This document shows, piece by piece, positions 16,974 to 25,208 of a DNA stretch of 64,000 nucleotides; the stretch's first letter is position 1, and every line of letters starts with the position of its first letter. Origin of the DNA: Planctomycetota bacterium (GTDB taxonomy: Bacteria; Planctomycetota; J058). A model generated the notes under the pieces. It was not told where the DNA came from, made no database searches, and worked only from the letters and a program-made list of their open reading frames with translations. The stretch lies in contig JAMLIC010000004.1 in the NCBI GenBank assembly GCA_023954375.1, positions 124,001 to 188,000 of the forward strand, in the 5' to 3' direction. The position numbers and the translations under genes were made by a program.

Positions 16974-19151
16974 CTGGCCGCGCTCGGACGAGGGGCGGTC
17001 CTCGGCGCCTACGTCATCGAGGCGCAGATCGCGCGCGGCGGCATGGGCGCGGTCTACCGCGCGCGGCGGACCATCGACGGCGCGCCCGTGGCGCTCAAGG
17101 TCCTGCTCGCGGGCGAGCGCGCCGCCCCCGACGCACGCCGGCGCTTCGAGCGCGAGGGGCAGCTGACCGCCCGCCTCGACCACCCGGGGATCGTCCGCGT
17201 GCACGACGCGGGCGTGGCCGGCGGCGCCCCGTTCATCGTCATGGACCTCGTCGAGGGGCCGCCGCTCTCCGACCTCGTCGGCCGCGTCGCGCCGGCGGAG
17301 GCGGCGCGGCTCATGGCCCAGGTGGCGCGCGCGGTGGCCCACGCCCACGCCCACGGCGTGCTCCACCGCGACCTGAAGCCGAGCAACGTCCTCGTGCGCG
17401 CCGACGACCGCCGCGCGGTCGTCACCGACTTCGGCGTCGCGCGGGCGCTCGGCGACGCGCAGGCGCTCACCCGCACGGGGGCGTTCGTCGGCACGCCGAC
17501 CTACCTCGCCCCGGAGCAGGTCGGGGGCGCGCCGGCCAGCGCCGCCAGCGACGTGCACGCGCTGGGCGCCGTCCTCTACGAGCTGCTCGCCGGCCGCCCG
17601 CCGTTCGTGGCCGACGACCTGCCCGGCATCATCGCGGCGATCGTCACGCGCCAGCCGCCGTCCCTCCGCGCGGCGGTCCCGGCCGTGCCCCGCGCCCTGG
17701 ACAGGGCGTGCCTGGCCGCGCTGAGCAAGGCCCCGGAGCGCCGCCCGACCGCCTCCGACCTGGCCACGGCGCTGGAGGCCGTGGCCTCCGGACGCGCGCG
17801 CGAGCGCCGGCCCGCGGGCGCGGTGGCGCTGGTCGCCGCGGTGGCGCTGGTCGCCGCCGGCGCCGCCGGGGCGCGCCGCCCCGCGGCGCCGGCAAAGGCG
17901 CCGCCGCAGCCGCCGGCCCCGGACCTGGCCGCCGACGCCGCCGCGGCATCGCCGGAGCCGCCCTGGCTGAAGGCGCTCGAGGCGCGAGGCGACCTGGCCG
18001 CCCTGCGCGCTGCCCAGGCGGCGCTCGAGGAGGAGGGCGGGCCGGTCCACCCGCGCGCGCTGGAGCGCGCCCTGCGGGCCCTCGCCGCCCTCGACGCGCG
18101 CTGGCGAGACGCCCCGCTGCTGGCGCCGGAGCGGCCCGCGCGGCTCGCGGAGCTCCTCTGGACCCACGCCCTCTGGCAGGCGCTCGACCCGGACCACGCG
18201 CTCCCCGGGGAACGGGCGCGGGTCCTCGACGACCTCCTGGCCTGGAACACCGACGCCGGGGGGATCGCCAAGGACCCGCGCGTCGGGCGGGCGCTCGCCC
18301 GGCTCCTCCCGGGGGCCGTCGTCGGCCCGGCGCTGCTCGGGCAGACCTACCGCTTCGCCAGCCCCGAGGGCCCCGCCGTCGACCCGGGCGACCTGGAGCT
18401 CCTCCTGCACGGCGAGGCGCTGGCGCGGCGCGGCGACGACGACCGCGCGTGGGGCGCGCTGGCGCGGGACCTCGCCTACGCGCTGCGCCGCGCGGCGAAG
18501 GACGACGAGGCGGCGCTCGGGCAGGCGCTGGCGCTGGCGGCGGACGTCGGGCAGGAGGGCGCGCGCTCGCCGATCCTCGCCGCGCAGGCCCTGTGCGTGC
18601 TGGCGGAGGCGGCGCCGCCGCGCGCGCGGCTCGAGCTGATGCGCCAGGCGGAAGCGCTGGGCGGGCCCACGAGCCACGTCTACCGGATCCGACACGACGC
18701 GCATCGCGTGCTGCACGGTGAGGACCCTGCCGGCGGCCACCTGGCGGCGGCGATCCGGGCGGCGGAGGCGGAGCTCGCCCTGCTCGCCCGCCCGCCGATC
18801 CGCTCCCCGCGCGACCTGGCCGGCGCCGCGCTCCTCCTCGCCGACTACCTCGAGCTCGACGGCCGCCTCCCCGAGGCGGTGGCGGCGCTGGAGCAGGCGC
18901 TCGGCGCACCGACCGAGGCCGCCCTCGTCCGGGTGGCGCACCGCCGCGCGCTCTACCTGGGCCGGCTTGCGTCGCGCGAGGCGTTCGAAGTCGCCGTCGA
19001 CGAGCTGAGGCGGCGCGTCGACCTCGGGCTCGAGGCCGCGCCCGACGAGGCCGTCGCCCCCCTGGAGGCGCTGCGCGCCCGGCTCACGGCGTACGCGGCG
19101 GCGCGGCCGCTCGACCCGTCGGCGCTGCCCGCCGTCGGCGGGGCGGACTGA
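16974..19151 (+). CDS. Membrane Ser/Thr protein kinase with helical-repeat tail (start uncertain)
   Basis: The kinase domain contains the glycine loop ARGGMGAVY, the lysine in APVALKVL, HRDLKPSN, TDFGVA and YLAPEQ, all intact. A hydrophobic segment at about residues 278-296 (AVALVAAVALVAAGAAGA) anchors it. The extracytoplasmic tail is an alpha-helical repeat region similar in layout to the kinase at 56862-59207. The first standard start in frame is ATG 17043, inside the glycine loop. The conserved lead-in LGAYVIEAQIARGG is encoded upstream, so translation must begin earlier. No ATG, GTG or TTG exists there. CTG 16974, 8 nt after the previous stop, is the best candidate; a frameshift is the alternative. 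Confidence 0.85.
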   Translation: MAALGRGAVLGAYVIEAQIARGGMGAVYRARRTIDGAPVALKVLLAGERAAPDARRRFEREGQLTARLDHPGIVRVHDAGVAGGAPFIVMDLVEGPPLSDLVGRVAPAEAARLMAQVARAVAHAHAHGVLHRDLKPSNVLVRADDRRAVVTDFGVARALGDAQALTRTGAFVGTPTYLAPEQVGGAPASAASDVHALGAVLYELLAGRPPFVADDLPGIIAAIVTRQPPSLRAAVPAVPRALDRACLAALSKAPERRPTASDLATALEAVASGRARERRPAGAVALVAAVALVAAGAAGARRPAAPAKAPPQPPAPDLAADAAAASPEPPWLKALEARGDLAALRAAQAALEEEGGPVHPRALERALRALAALDARWRDAPLLAPERPARLAELLWTHALWQALDPDHALPGERARVLDDLLAWNTDAGGIAKDPRVGRALARLLPGAVVGPALLGQTYRFASPEGPAVDPGDLELLLHGEALARRGDDDRAWGALARDLAYALRRAAKDDEAALGQALALAADVGQEGARSPILAAQALCVLAEAAPPRARLELMRQAEALGGPTSHVYRIRHDAHRVLHGEDPAGGHLAAAIRAAEAELALLARPPIRSPRDLAGAALLLADYLELDGRLPEAVAALEQALGAPTEAALVRVAHRRALYLGRLASREAFEVAVDELRRRVDLGLEAAPDEAVAPLEALRARLTAYAAARPLDPSALPAVGGAD

Positions 19152-19165
19152 CGGCGCCGAGGTGG

Positions 19166-19230
19166 CACCGAGGACGCCGAGAGGTCCTTTCAAGACGAGG
19201 CTCTCGGTTGCCCTCGGTGTGTCCTCGGTG
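19166..19230. terminator. Inverted-repeat terminator between convergent genes
   Basis: caccgaggac (19166-19175) pairs perfectly with gtcctcggtg (19221-19230), and ccgagag (19177-19183) pairs with ctctcgg (19201-19207) inside it. The structure lies in the 116-bp gap between the kinase stop and the convergent TMTC-like stop. It is best read as a bidirectional terminator; there is no long T-run. Confidence 0.55.
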
Positions 19231-19267
19231 ACCGTTCTCTACTCGTCAGATCAATCGGTCAGCGCGG

Positions 19268-21319
19268 TCAGGGTAGGAGGCCGCGGAGCGCCGGGTCCTG
19301 CGCCGCCCGCGCGGCGAGCGCCGGGTCGCGGGCCAGGGCCTCGGCGAGGTGCCGCGCGGCGGCCGGGCGCCGGCCGGCGAGCGCCTCGACGCGGGCGAGG
19401 TCGTAGACGGCGCCCGGCGCGGCGGCCCCGCGCGCGTGGTGCCGCCCGAGGACCTCCAGCGCGTCGTGGAGCGCGCCGGCCGCGGCGAGCGCGACGCCCA
19501 CGGCCGGCCAGGCCTCGTCCCCTGCGTCGTCCTGCAGGAGGGCGCGCGCCTGTCGCAGGCAGGCGAGCGCCTGGTCGGGACGGCCGCGCGCGCGGGCGAG
19601 GTCGGCGGCGAGGAGCCGCGAGCGCCACGTCGGCCCCGCCCGCTCCAGGACCTCGACGTGGAGCCCCGCCTCGTCGAGGCGCCCCGCCTGCCAGGCCGCG
19701 ACCGCGGCGTGGTAGGTGGCGTCGACGTCCGCCACGTGGTGCGCCGCGAACGCCAGGTGGGGCAGCGCGGCGGCGGGGTCGCCGCGCGCGAGCAGCACCT
19801 TGCCGACGACGACGTGCGCGGCGCCGTGCTTGGCGTGGCGGCGGAGCGCGTCGCGGGCGGCGCCCTCCGCGGCGTCGAGGTCGCCGCGGGCGAGCGCCCG
19901 GGCCGCGCGCTCCGCGTCGTCGAGGCGCTCGTCGTCGCTCCCGAGCTGCCCCAGGCCGGGGTGCTCCGGCCACAGCGCGCGCGCGGCCGCGAGGTGCGCC
20001 TCCGCCCCGGCGGCGTCCCCCGCGCGCAGGCGGGTGACGGCGAGGCCGATGTGGCCGTTGGGGTTGTCGGGGTCGACCCGGACCTGCGCCCCCCACAGCG
20101 CGTCGGCGCTGGCCCAGTCGGGGATCCGCCGGGCCGAGACGATCACCAGCAGGGCGCACGCGGCGAGGCCGGCGGCCAGGACCGTCGGGCCGCGCGGCCC
20201 GCGCGCTCCGAGGGCGAGGAGGCCCCCCGCGGCAACGGCCACGCCGACCGAGGGGAAGAGCAGGTAGCGGTCGTTCACGAAGCCCAGCCGGACGACGTTG
20301 AGCACGGGACCGAGGCCGATCACGAGCCAGGCCGCCGCCACCCCGACGAGCGCGCGCGCCGCCCCGCCGCCGCGCCACGCGACCACGAGCCCGGCCCCGG
20401 CGGCGACCGCCAGCGGGACCAGATCCTTCGCCCAGGCGGCCGGCGTCGGGTGCGGGAAGTAGTGGACGCAGAGGCCCGCCGGCCAGACGAGCACCCGCAC
20501 GTAGTGGCCGAGGCAGCGCAGCGGGAAGAGCAAGCGCTCGAGGAGCGACACGTCGCCGGCAGGCGCGCCGAGCGGGACCGGGTAGCCGCGCTGGAGCGCC
20601 AGCCACAGGAGCGACCCGACGAGGCCGAGGACGAGGTAGGGGAGCCCGGCGGCGGCGGCGCGGCGGAGGCGCGCCCGCGGCGGCGCGGCGCGCGGCGGGT
20701 CGAGCAGCGCGTCGAGCGCGACCAGGAGGCCGAGGCCCAGGGCCGCCACCTTGGCGCCGAGGCTCGCCGCGAAGAGGCCGAGCGCGACCAGGCGCAGGGG
20801 CCAGCGCCGGCCCGCGGCCCGACGCGCGCGGCGCTCGACGAGCAGCGCGCCCAGGGCGAAGAGCCCGGCCAGGACGTCCTTGCGGTCGCCGATCCAGGCG
20901 TAGCTCTCGACGTGGACGGGGTGGACGGCGAACGCGACCCCCGCGGCGAAGGCGACCAGGCCGGCGCGCTCGCGCAGCGCGGGCAGGTCGCGGGCGACGG
21001 CCCTGGCCAGGACGGCGACGAGCGCCGTGAGCAGCGCGTAGAGGGCCACGTCGACGGCGTGGAAGACGTGCGGGTCCTCCCCCCAGAGGGCGTGGTCGAC
21101 CGCGTGGGAGAGGTAGGTGACCGGCTGGTGCTGGTAGCCGGGCCCCGCGGAGGTGAGGAGGCGGGCCAGGTTCGACGGGGCGAGGCTGAGCAGGAGGAGG
21201 AAGCTGCTCCGGGCGTAGAGGGCCTCGTCGTAGTCGACCCAGCCGTTGCGGACGGCGGGCCAGGCGACCGCGACGGCCACGAGGGCGGCGAGGAGCGGCG
21301 CGGCCCGGGAGCGCGTCAT
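19268..21319 (-). CDS. TMTC-like polytopic membrane protein with TPR tail
   Basis: This 683-aa protein has an N-terminal multi-span half (about residues 1-440, roughly ten hydrophobic helices) and a C-terminal TPR half (about 450-683). The first loop contains WVDYDEALYARSS, and another loop carries HPVHVESYAWIGDRKDVLAGLFALGALL. Both are hallmarks of the TMTC/DUF1736 family, some of which are O-mannosyltransferases using polyprenyl-phosphate sugars. The TPRs are clear (DPDNPNGHIGLAVTRLRAGD and later pairs). ATG 21319 is chosen because translation further upstream in the frame is low-complexity. It is divergent from a nucleotide-sugar epimerase and GT2 pair, which fits a glycosylation theme. 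Confidence 0.88.
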   Translation of the reverse strand: MTRSRAAPLLAALVAVAVAWPAVRNGWVDYDEALYARSSFLLLLSLAPSNLARLLTSAGPGYQHQPVTYLSHAVDHALWGEDPHVFHAVDVALYALLTALVAVLARAVARDLPALRERAGLVAFAAGVAFAVHPVHVESYAWIGDRKDVLAGLFALGALLVERRARRAAGRRWPLRLVALGLFAASLGAKVAALGLGLLVALDALLDPPRAAPPRARLRRAAAAGLPYLVLGLVGSLLWLALQRGYPVPLGAPAGDVSLLERLLFPLRCLGHYVRVLVWPAGLCVHYFPHPTPAAWAKDLVPLAVAAGAGLVVAWRGGGAARALVGVAAAWLVIGLGPVLNVVRLGFVNDRYLLFPSVGVAVAAGGLLALGARGPRGPTVLAAGLAACALLVIVSARRIPDWASADALWGAQVRVDPDNPNGHIGLAVTRLRAGDAAGAEAHLAAARALWPEHPGLGQLGSDDERLDDAERAARALARGDLDAAEGAARDALRRHAKHGAAHVVVGKVLLARGDPAAALPHLAFAAHHVADVDATYHAAVAAWQAGRLDEAGLHVEVLERAGPTWRSRLLAADLARARGRPDQALACLRQARALLQDDAGDEAWPAVGVALAAAGALHDALEVLGRHHARGAAAPGAVYDLARVEALAGRRPAAARHLAEALARDPALAARAAQDPALRGLLP

Positions 21320-21404
21320 GGGGCAGAGCCTACCGGAGACGCGCGGGGAGAGGGCCACCGGTGTGGCCCGGGGGCTGGGAGTCCGCCGCCCAGGCACGCG
21401 GCGC

Positions 21405-21433
21405 TTGCGACGTCGTCGGCCTCGGCGCATAGT
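21405..21433 (+). promoter_or_regulatory. Sigma70-like promoter upstream of epimerase
   Basis: TTGCGA (21405-21410) and CATAGT (21428-21433) are separated by exactly 17 bp in the 189-bp divergent gap. Initiation would lie about 70 nt before the epimerase start at 21509. These are the best-matching -35/-10 pair in the gap; the rest holds only GC-rich dyads. Confidence 0.45.
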
Positions 21434-21508
21434 CTCGTCGCGCCGCCGGCCACGCCGGCGAGCTCGAGCGCGGGGTCGGCCCGCGGCGGTCCTCGTGGTC
21501 GAGGTGCC

Positions 21509-22504
21509 ATGCCTCACGTGCTGGTGACAGGCGGAGCCGGCTTCATCGGGTCGAACCTCTGCCGGCGCCTCCTGCGGGACGGCCACGAGGTGACGGTCCT
21601 CGACGACCTCTCCGAGGGCGAGCGCGAGAACCTGCGCGAGCTCGACGGGCGGCCCGGGTTCCGCTTCGTGCTCGGCGACGTCCGCGACGCCGCCGCCGTC
21701 GCCGGCGCCTGCGCGGGGGCGACGCACGTCGCCCATCTCGCCGCCCGCAAGATCCCCCGCTACGGCGGCGCCCTGGCCACCCTCGACGTCAACGCGGGGG
21801 GCACCCGCGCCGTGCTCGACGCCGCCCTGGCCGCCCGGGCCCGCGTCGTGCTCGCCTCGACCTCCGACGTCTACGGCAAGAACCCCGACGTGCCGTTCGC
21901 GGAGTACCGCACGGCGAGCGTCCTCGGCCACAGCAAGGTGCGCCGCTGGTCCTACGCGGTGTCCAAGCTCTTCGAGGAGCACGTGGCCTTCGCCATGCAC
22001 GAGGAGCTCGGGCTCGACGTCGTCGTGCTGCGCTACTTCGGCGGCTACGGGCCCTTCCAGCACCGCGGCTGGCTGGGCGGGCCCCAGTCGGTGTTCATGG
22101 AGCGCGCGTTCGCGGGCGAGCCGCTGCCGGTGCACGGTGACGGGAGCCAGCGCCGGACGTTCACGCACGTCGACGACCTGGTCGAGGGCACGGTCCGGGC
22201 GCTGTTCTCGCCCGAGGCGAGGGGCGAGCTGTTCAACGTCGGCGGCGCCGAGGAGGTGACCGTGCTCGAGCTCGCGCGCCGCTGCTGGCGGCTCGCGCGG
22301 GACGACGAGCCCCGGGTCGAGCTCCAGCCGTACGAGGGGATCGGCGGCAACTACGAGGACGTCCTGCGGCGCGTCCCCGACCTCGCGCACGCCCGCGCGC
22401 GCCTCGGGTTCGAGGCGCGCGTCCCCCTCGACGAGGGGCTGCGCGCCACGTGGGCCTGGATGCGCTCGAACCGCCTGGGCGGGGCCCCGTGCTCTGGTTC
22501 GTGA
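21509..22504 (+). CDS. NAD-dependent nucleotide-sugar epimerase/dehydratase
   Basis: This 331-aa extended short-chain dehydrogenase has the NAD motif GGAGFIGS (residues 8-15), an Asp after strand 2 (VLDDLS), and the catalytic S/T and Y-x3-K set (STSDVYG, then SYAVSK). The C-terminal half has the usual substrate segment GSQRRTFTHVDDLVEGTVRAL. It is closest in style to UDP-glucose 4-epimerase or UDP-glucuronate decarboxylase-like enzymes; the exact sugar is not readable. It overlaps the next glycosyltransferase gene, indicating joint use in glycan or glycolipid synthesis. Confidence 0.9.
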   Translation: MPHVLVTGGAGFIGSNLCRRLLRDGHEVTVLDDLSEGERENLRELDGRPGFRFVLGDVRDAAAVAGACAGATHVAHLAARKIPRYGGALATLDVNAGGTRAVLDAALAARARVVLASTSDVYGKNPDVPFAEYRTASVLGHSKVRRWSYAVSKLFEEHVAFAMHEELGLDVVVLRYFGGYGPFQHRGWLGGPQSVFMERAFAGEPLPVHGDGSQRRTFTHVDDLVEGTVRALFSPEARGELFNVGGAEEVTVLELARRCWRLARDDEPRVELQPYEGIGGNYEDVLRRVPDLAHARARLGFEARVPLDEGLRATWAWMRSNRLGGAPCSGS

Positions 22505-23226
22505 TCCCGGCGCTCGACGAGCGCGAGAACCTCCCGGCGACCGGCCGGCGCCTGGCCGAGGCCTGCGCGGCGGCGGGCGAGGCGTTCCGCATCGTCGTCG
22601 TCGACGACGGGAGCACCGACGGGACCGCGGACGTGGCCCGCGCGCACGTGCCGAACGCCGAGGTCCTGCGCCACGAGCGGAACCGCGGGCCGGGCGCGGC
22701 GATGGACACCGGGCTCCGGCACGTCCTCGCGCGGGCCGGCGCGGGCGACCTCGTCGTCACGCTCGAGGCCGACGGGACCTCGGACCTCGCGATCCTGCCG
22801 GCGCTCGTGCGCCTGTGCCGCGAGGGCGGCAAGGACGTGGCCCTCGCCTCCGTCTACGGCCGCGGCGGCGAGGTCAGGAACACGCGCGTCCACCGGCGCG
22901 TCCTCAGCGCGACGGCCAACGCGCTGTGCCGCGGCGCGCTCGGCCTCCGCGGCGTGGCCACCTACAGCAGCTTCTACCGCGTGCACCGGGTCGAGGCGCT
23001 CCGGGCGGCGCTCGACCGCTACGGGGCGCGCATGATCGAGGAGCGCGGGTTCACCTACGCCGTCGAGCTGCTGGTCAAGCTCGTGCGCACGGGCGCGCGG
23101 CTGGGCGAGGTGCCCATGGTCCTCGACGCCTCGCAGCGGGTCGGGAAGAGCCGCATGAAGGTGCTCCCCACGATCCGCGCCTACCTGCGCCTGATCGCGC
23201 GGCTCGGGCTCGTCGAGCGGCGCTGA
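22489..23226 (+). CDS. Glycosyltransferase family 2 (dolichyl-phosphate mannosyltransferase-like)
   Basis: This 245-aa GT-A fold enzyme contains FVIPALDERENL, VVVDDGSTDGT and EADGTSDLA, the nucleotide and metal-binding segments of GT2. There are no transmembrane helices, as in soluble polyprenyl-phosphate hexose synthases. GTG 22489 is chosen so that the first beta strand is kept. GTG 22501 would give the GTGA overlap usual in this genome but truncates the strand, and GTG 22450 would be longer. Together with the epimerase and the divergent TMTC-like protein it may supply a lipid-linked sugar donor. Confidence 0.88.
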   Translation: MLWFVIPALDERENLPATGRRLAEACAAAGEAFRIVVVDDGSTDGTADVARAHVPNAEVLRHERNRGPGAAMDTGLRHVLARAGAGDLVVTLEADGTSDLAILPALVRLCREGGKDVALASVYGRGGEVRNTRVHRRVLSATANALCRGALGLRGVATYSSFYRVHRVEALRAALDRYGARMIEERGFTYAVELLVKLVRTGARLGEVPMVLDASQRVGKSRMKVLPTIRAYLRLIARLGLVERR

Positions 23227-23281
23227 CCGCGCGCGGACGAGCCGTACGCCTCGCGCCCTCGACCCCGCGGGCCAGGCGCGG

Positions 23282-23611
23282 TCAGGCGTCCTCGGGCGAG
23301 CGCCCCAGCGCGAGGCCTCGCAGGCCGCGCCTTGCGAGGTAGAGCCCGCCCAGGCCGGCGATGATCGCGACCCCCGCGTTCGAGCGGTGCCGCCAGCTCC
23401 ATGGCAAGTCCGGGGCCGACCGCAGCCAGCTCCCCGCGAGGAGGAGCAGCGGCAGGGCGAGCACCAGCCAGAGGGCGCCGACGCGTCGGTTCTCGCGCCG
23501 GAGCGCGCAGCCGGTGCACGCGCCCTGGGCGTGCGTGGTGACGCCCCCGCAGCGCTCGCAGGGCAGCGAGCGCGGGCCGGGGTCGCGCCGGGTCCGGGTG
23601 AGGTCCTGCAT
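23282..23611 (-). CDS. Small zinc-ribbon membrane protein
   Basis: This 109-aa protein has an N-terminal CERCGG...CTGC pair (about residues 18-35) that can form a zinc ribbon. Two hydrophobic segments follow (about 46-65 and 78-96). No function can be assigned. A weak alternative is that it is spurious, but the paired CxxC motifs and the hydrophobic pattern favour a real gene. Confidence 0.6.
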   Translation of the reverse strand: MQDLTRTRRDPGPRSLPCERCGGVTTHAQGACTGCALRRENRRVGALWLVLALPLLLLAGSWLRSAPDLPWSWRHRSNAGVAIIAGLGGLYLARRGLRGLALGRSPEDA

Positions 23612-23669
23612 CGGGGCGTCCTCCTCGCCAGTGGAGGCTACGGCGCCGAGGGCCGCCGCCGAAGCCGCC

Positions 23670-24569
23670 TCACGACCGATTCGCGGCGTGGAAGTTGCGG
23701 TACAGCCGCACGGTGTTGCGCAGGAGCATGGCCACCGTCACCGGCCCGGTGCGGAAGACGACGTGCCTCGCGCGGTCGACCACGTCGTCGTGCAGGTTGT
23801 TCACGTGCGAGAAGTTGATGCACGTGGCGTCGGCCTTGAGCTCGGCGGCCCGCACCTGCGGGAAGTCGCGCGCCGGCACGCCGGTGATCACGATGTCGGA
23901 CCCGGCCAGGGCGGTCTTGCGGTCGATGTCCGAGGGGCTGCTCTTCATCCCCTCGTAGACGGCGGCGCCGTCGATGTCGAAGCTGTAGACCTTCGCGCCG
24001 TCGTGGGCCATCATCGCCGCCAGCGGGCGCCCGACGACCTCGCTCCGGTTGAAGATCGTGGCCACGAGCCCGTCCGCCTGGTGCCGCGGCCCCTTGTCCG
24101 CCTGGTAGACGCCGAGCGTCTCGAGGGTCTTGACGATCCCCAGCGGCGTGCAGGGGAGGACCGCCTTCTTCTTGCCCTCGGGGTCGACGGTGCGGACGTC
24201 GTGGTAGAGGCGCCCGGACCACACGGCGTGCAGCCCCTCGACGTCCTTCTCCGGCCGCAGCTCGTTCTGGAGCGAGCGGTCACGCGCGCCGCCGAAGATC
24301 GGGTAATAGACCATCACCCCGTGGACCGTCGGGTCGTCGTTGAGGAGGAACAGCTCGCGCGACACGTCCTCGGGGTCGAGCCGCCGCTGCTCGTAGCGGA
24401 TCCCCACGCGCTCGCAGCCCTGCGCCGCGTACTGGGAGTAGACCTGGCTGGCGCGGTCGTCGGTCCCGAGGAGCCCGACGAGGCGGATCGAGGCGCCGAG
24501 CGCGGTCACCTCGGACCGGAGCTGCTCCAGGAACGGCGCCGCGATGACGCCGGGGTCGACGACGGCCAC
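23670..24569 (-). CDS. NAD-dependent methylenetetrahydrofolate dehydrogenase, MTD1 type
   Basis: This 299-aa enzyme resembles the monofunctional NAD-dependent 5,10-methylene-THF dehydrogenase of fungi (MTD1) more than bacterial FolD. Shared stretches include GVMVYYPIFGGARD, EKDVEGLHAVW, the PCTPLGIVKTLE block, NRSEVVGRPLAAMMAHDGA, DIVITGVP and the terminal VTVAMLLRNTVRLYRN. It oxidises methylene-THF in one-carbon metabolism. GTG 24569 is preferred: GGAGG lies a few bases upstream, a TAGGAT -10 box sits at 24597-24592, and this start matches the length of the yeast protein. The ATG at 24671 would add a low-complexity extension overlapping the divergent promoter. Confidence 0.88.
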   Translation of the reverse strand: MAVVDPGVIAAPFLEQLRSEVTALGASIRLVGLLGTDDRASQVYSQYAAQGCERVGIRYEQRRLDPEDVSRELFLLNDDPTVHGVMVYYPIFGGARDRSLQNELRPEKDVEGLHAVWSGRLYHDVRTVDPEGKKKAVLPCTPLGIVKTLETLGVYQADKGPRHQADGLVATIFNRSEVVGRPLAAMMAHDGAKVYSFDIDGAAVYEGMKSSPSDIDRKTALAGSDIVITGVPARDFPQVRAAELKADATCINFSHVNNLHDDVVDRARHVVFRTGPVTVAMLLRNTVRLYRNFHAANRS

Positions 24570-24748
24570 GAGGTCCTCCGGGGGGCCCACGATCCTATCC
24601 GCCGGGGGCAGGCAGGGGCGGGCGCGGCCGCGCGGACGGAGACGGAGGGTCGCGGGCCGTGGGACAGCCATGGCGCACCCGTCGCCGCGGTCGGGGCTGC
24701 GGAGGTCGGGCCCGGCGCGTGCGGCGGGAGCAGGTCGGGAGGTGGAGT

Positions 24749-25129
24749 GTGAGAGGTAGGTTGCTGGGCGCGCTCGGCGCGCTCGCGCTCGCCGGCTGCG
24801 GCGGGGTTCAGGTGCAGGGCTTCGTCCGGGACGAGGCCACGGGGGAGCCGCTGCCCGGCGCCGAGGTCCGGGTGGGGGAGGCGCGGACCGCCTCGAGCCT
24901 GACCGGCTTCTACGAGCTCGAGGTGGACCCGCGCGACGGGCGGCCGCAGCCGCTCACGGTGCGCCGGGCGGGGTATCACACCTCGAGCGTCCTCGTCCCG
25001 TTCAGCCCCGAGGCGCGCGCCGTGCACGGCGACCTCGAGCTCCGGCGTCGCGAGCCGCGCCAGGACGAGGCCGTGGCGCCGGAGCTCGAGGACACCGCGC
25101 AGGAGGGGCCCGAGCAGGACGCCTATTAG
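24749..25129 (+). CDS. Lipoprotein with carboxypeptidase-regulatory-like domain
   Basis: This 126-aa protein starts with a lipoprotein signal (RGRLLGALGALALAGCGG; lipobox LAGC). A CarboxypepD_reg-like beta sandwich follows (GFVRDEATGEPLPGAEVRVG...TGFYELEVDP). The tail is acidic and disordered. It is probably an outer-membrane or periplasm-facing binding module. GTG 24749 has a GGGAGGTGGA ribosome site immediately upstream and gives a normal signal-peptide length. Confidence 0.8.
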   Translation: MRGRLLGALGALALAGCGGVQVQGFVRDEATGEPLPGAEVRVGEARTASSLTGFYELEVDPRDGRPQPLTVRRAGYHTSSVLVPFSPEARAVHGDLELRRREPRQDEAVAPELEDTAQEGPEQDAY

Positions 25130-25176
25130 CGGAGCACGACGTCTCAGGGGGATGGTGAGACGCCGGGACTTGACTC

Positions 25177-25198
25177 GCATCCGCGGCCGCAGCCGTCG
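25177..25198 (-). repeat. Dispersed 22-nt motif after a stop codon
   Basis: This 22-nt string (starting gcatccgcgg) is identical to 31849-31870 and closely resembles a segment present in each of the three 260-bp repeats at 50.3-51.1 kb. Here it lies 10 nt beyond the stop of the minus-strand TPP enzyme gene. The rest of the gap 25130-25208 shows no other feature. Confidence 0.6.
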
Positions 25199-25208
25199 AT
25201 CACAGTCG

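Noticed and set aside
19152..19267. Small RNA gene in the convergent gap
   Set aside because: The inverted repeats are explained by a terminator; no promoter is seen on either strand.
24570..24671. Longer start (24671 or 24590) for the methylene-THF dehydrogenase
   Set aside because: The added residues are Arg/Pro-rich, overlap a -10 box, and make the protein longer than the yeast enzyme; GGAGG supports 24569.
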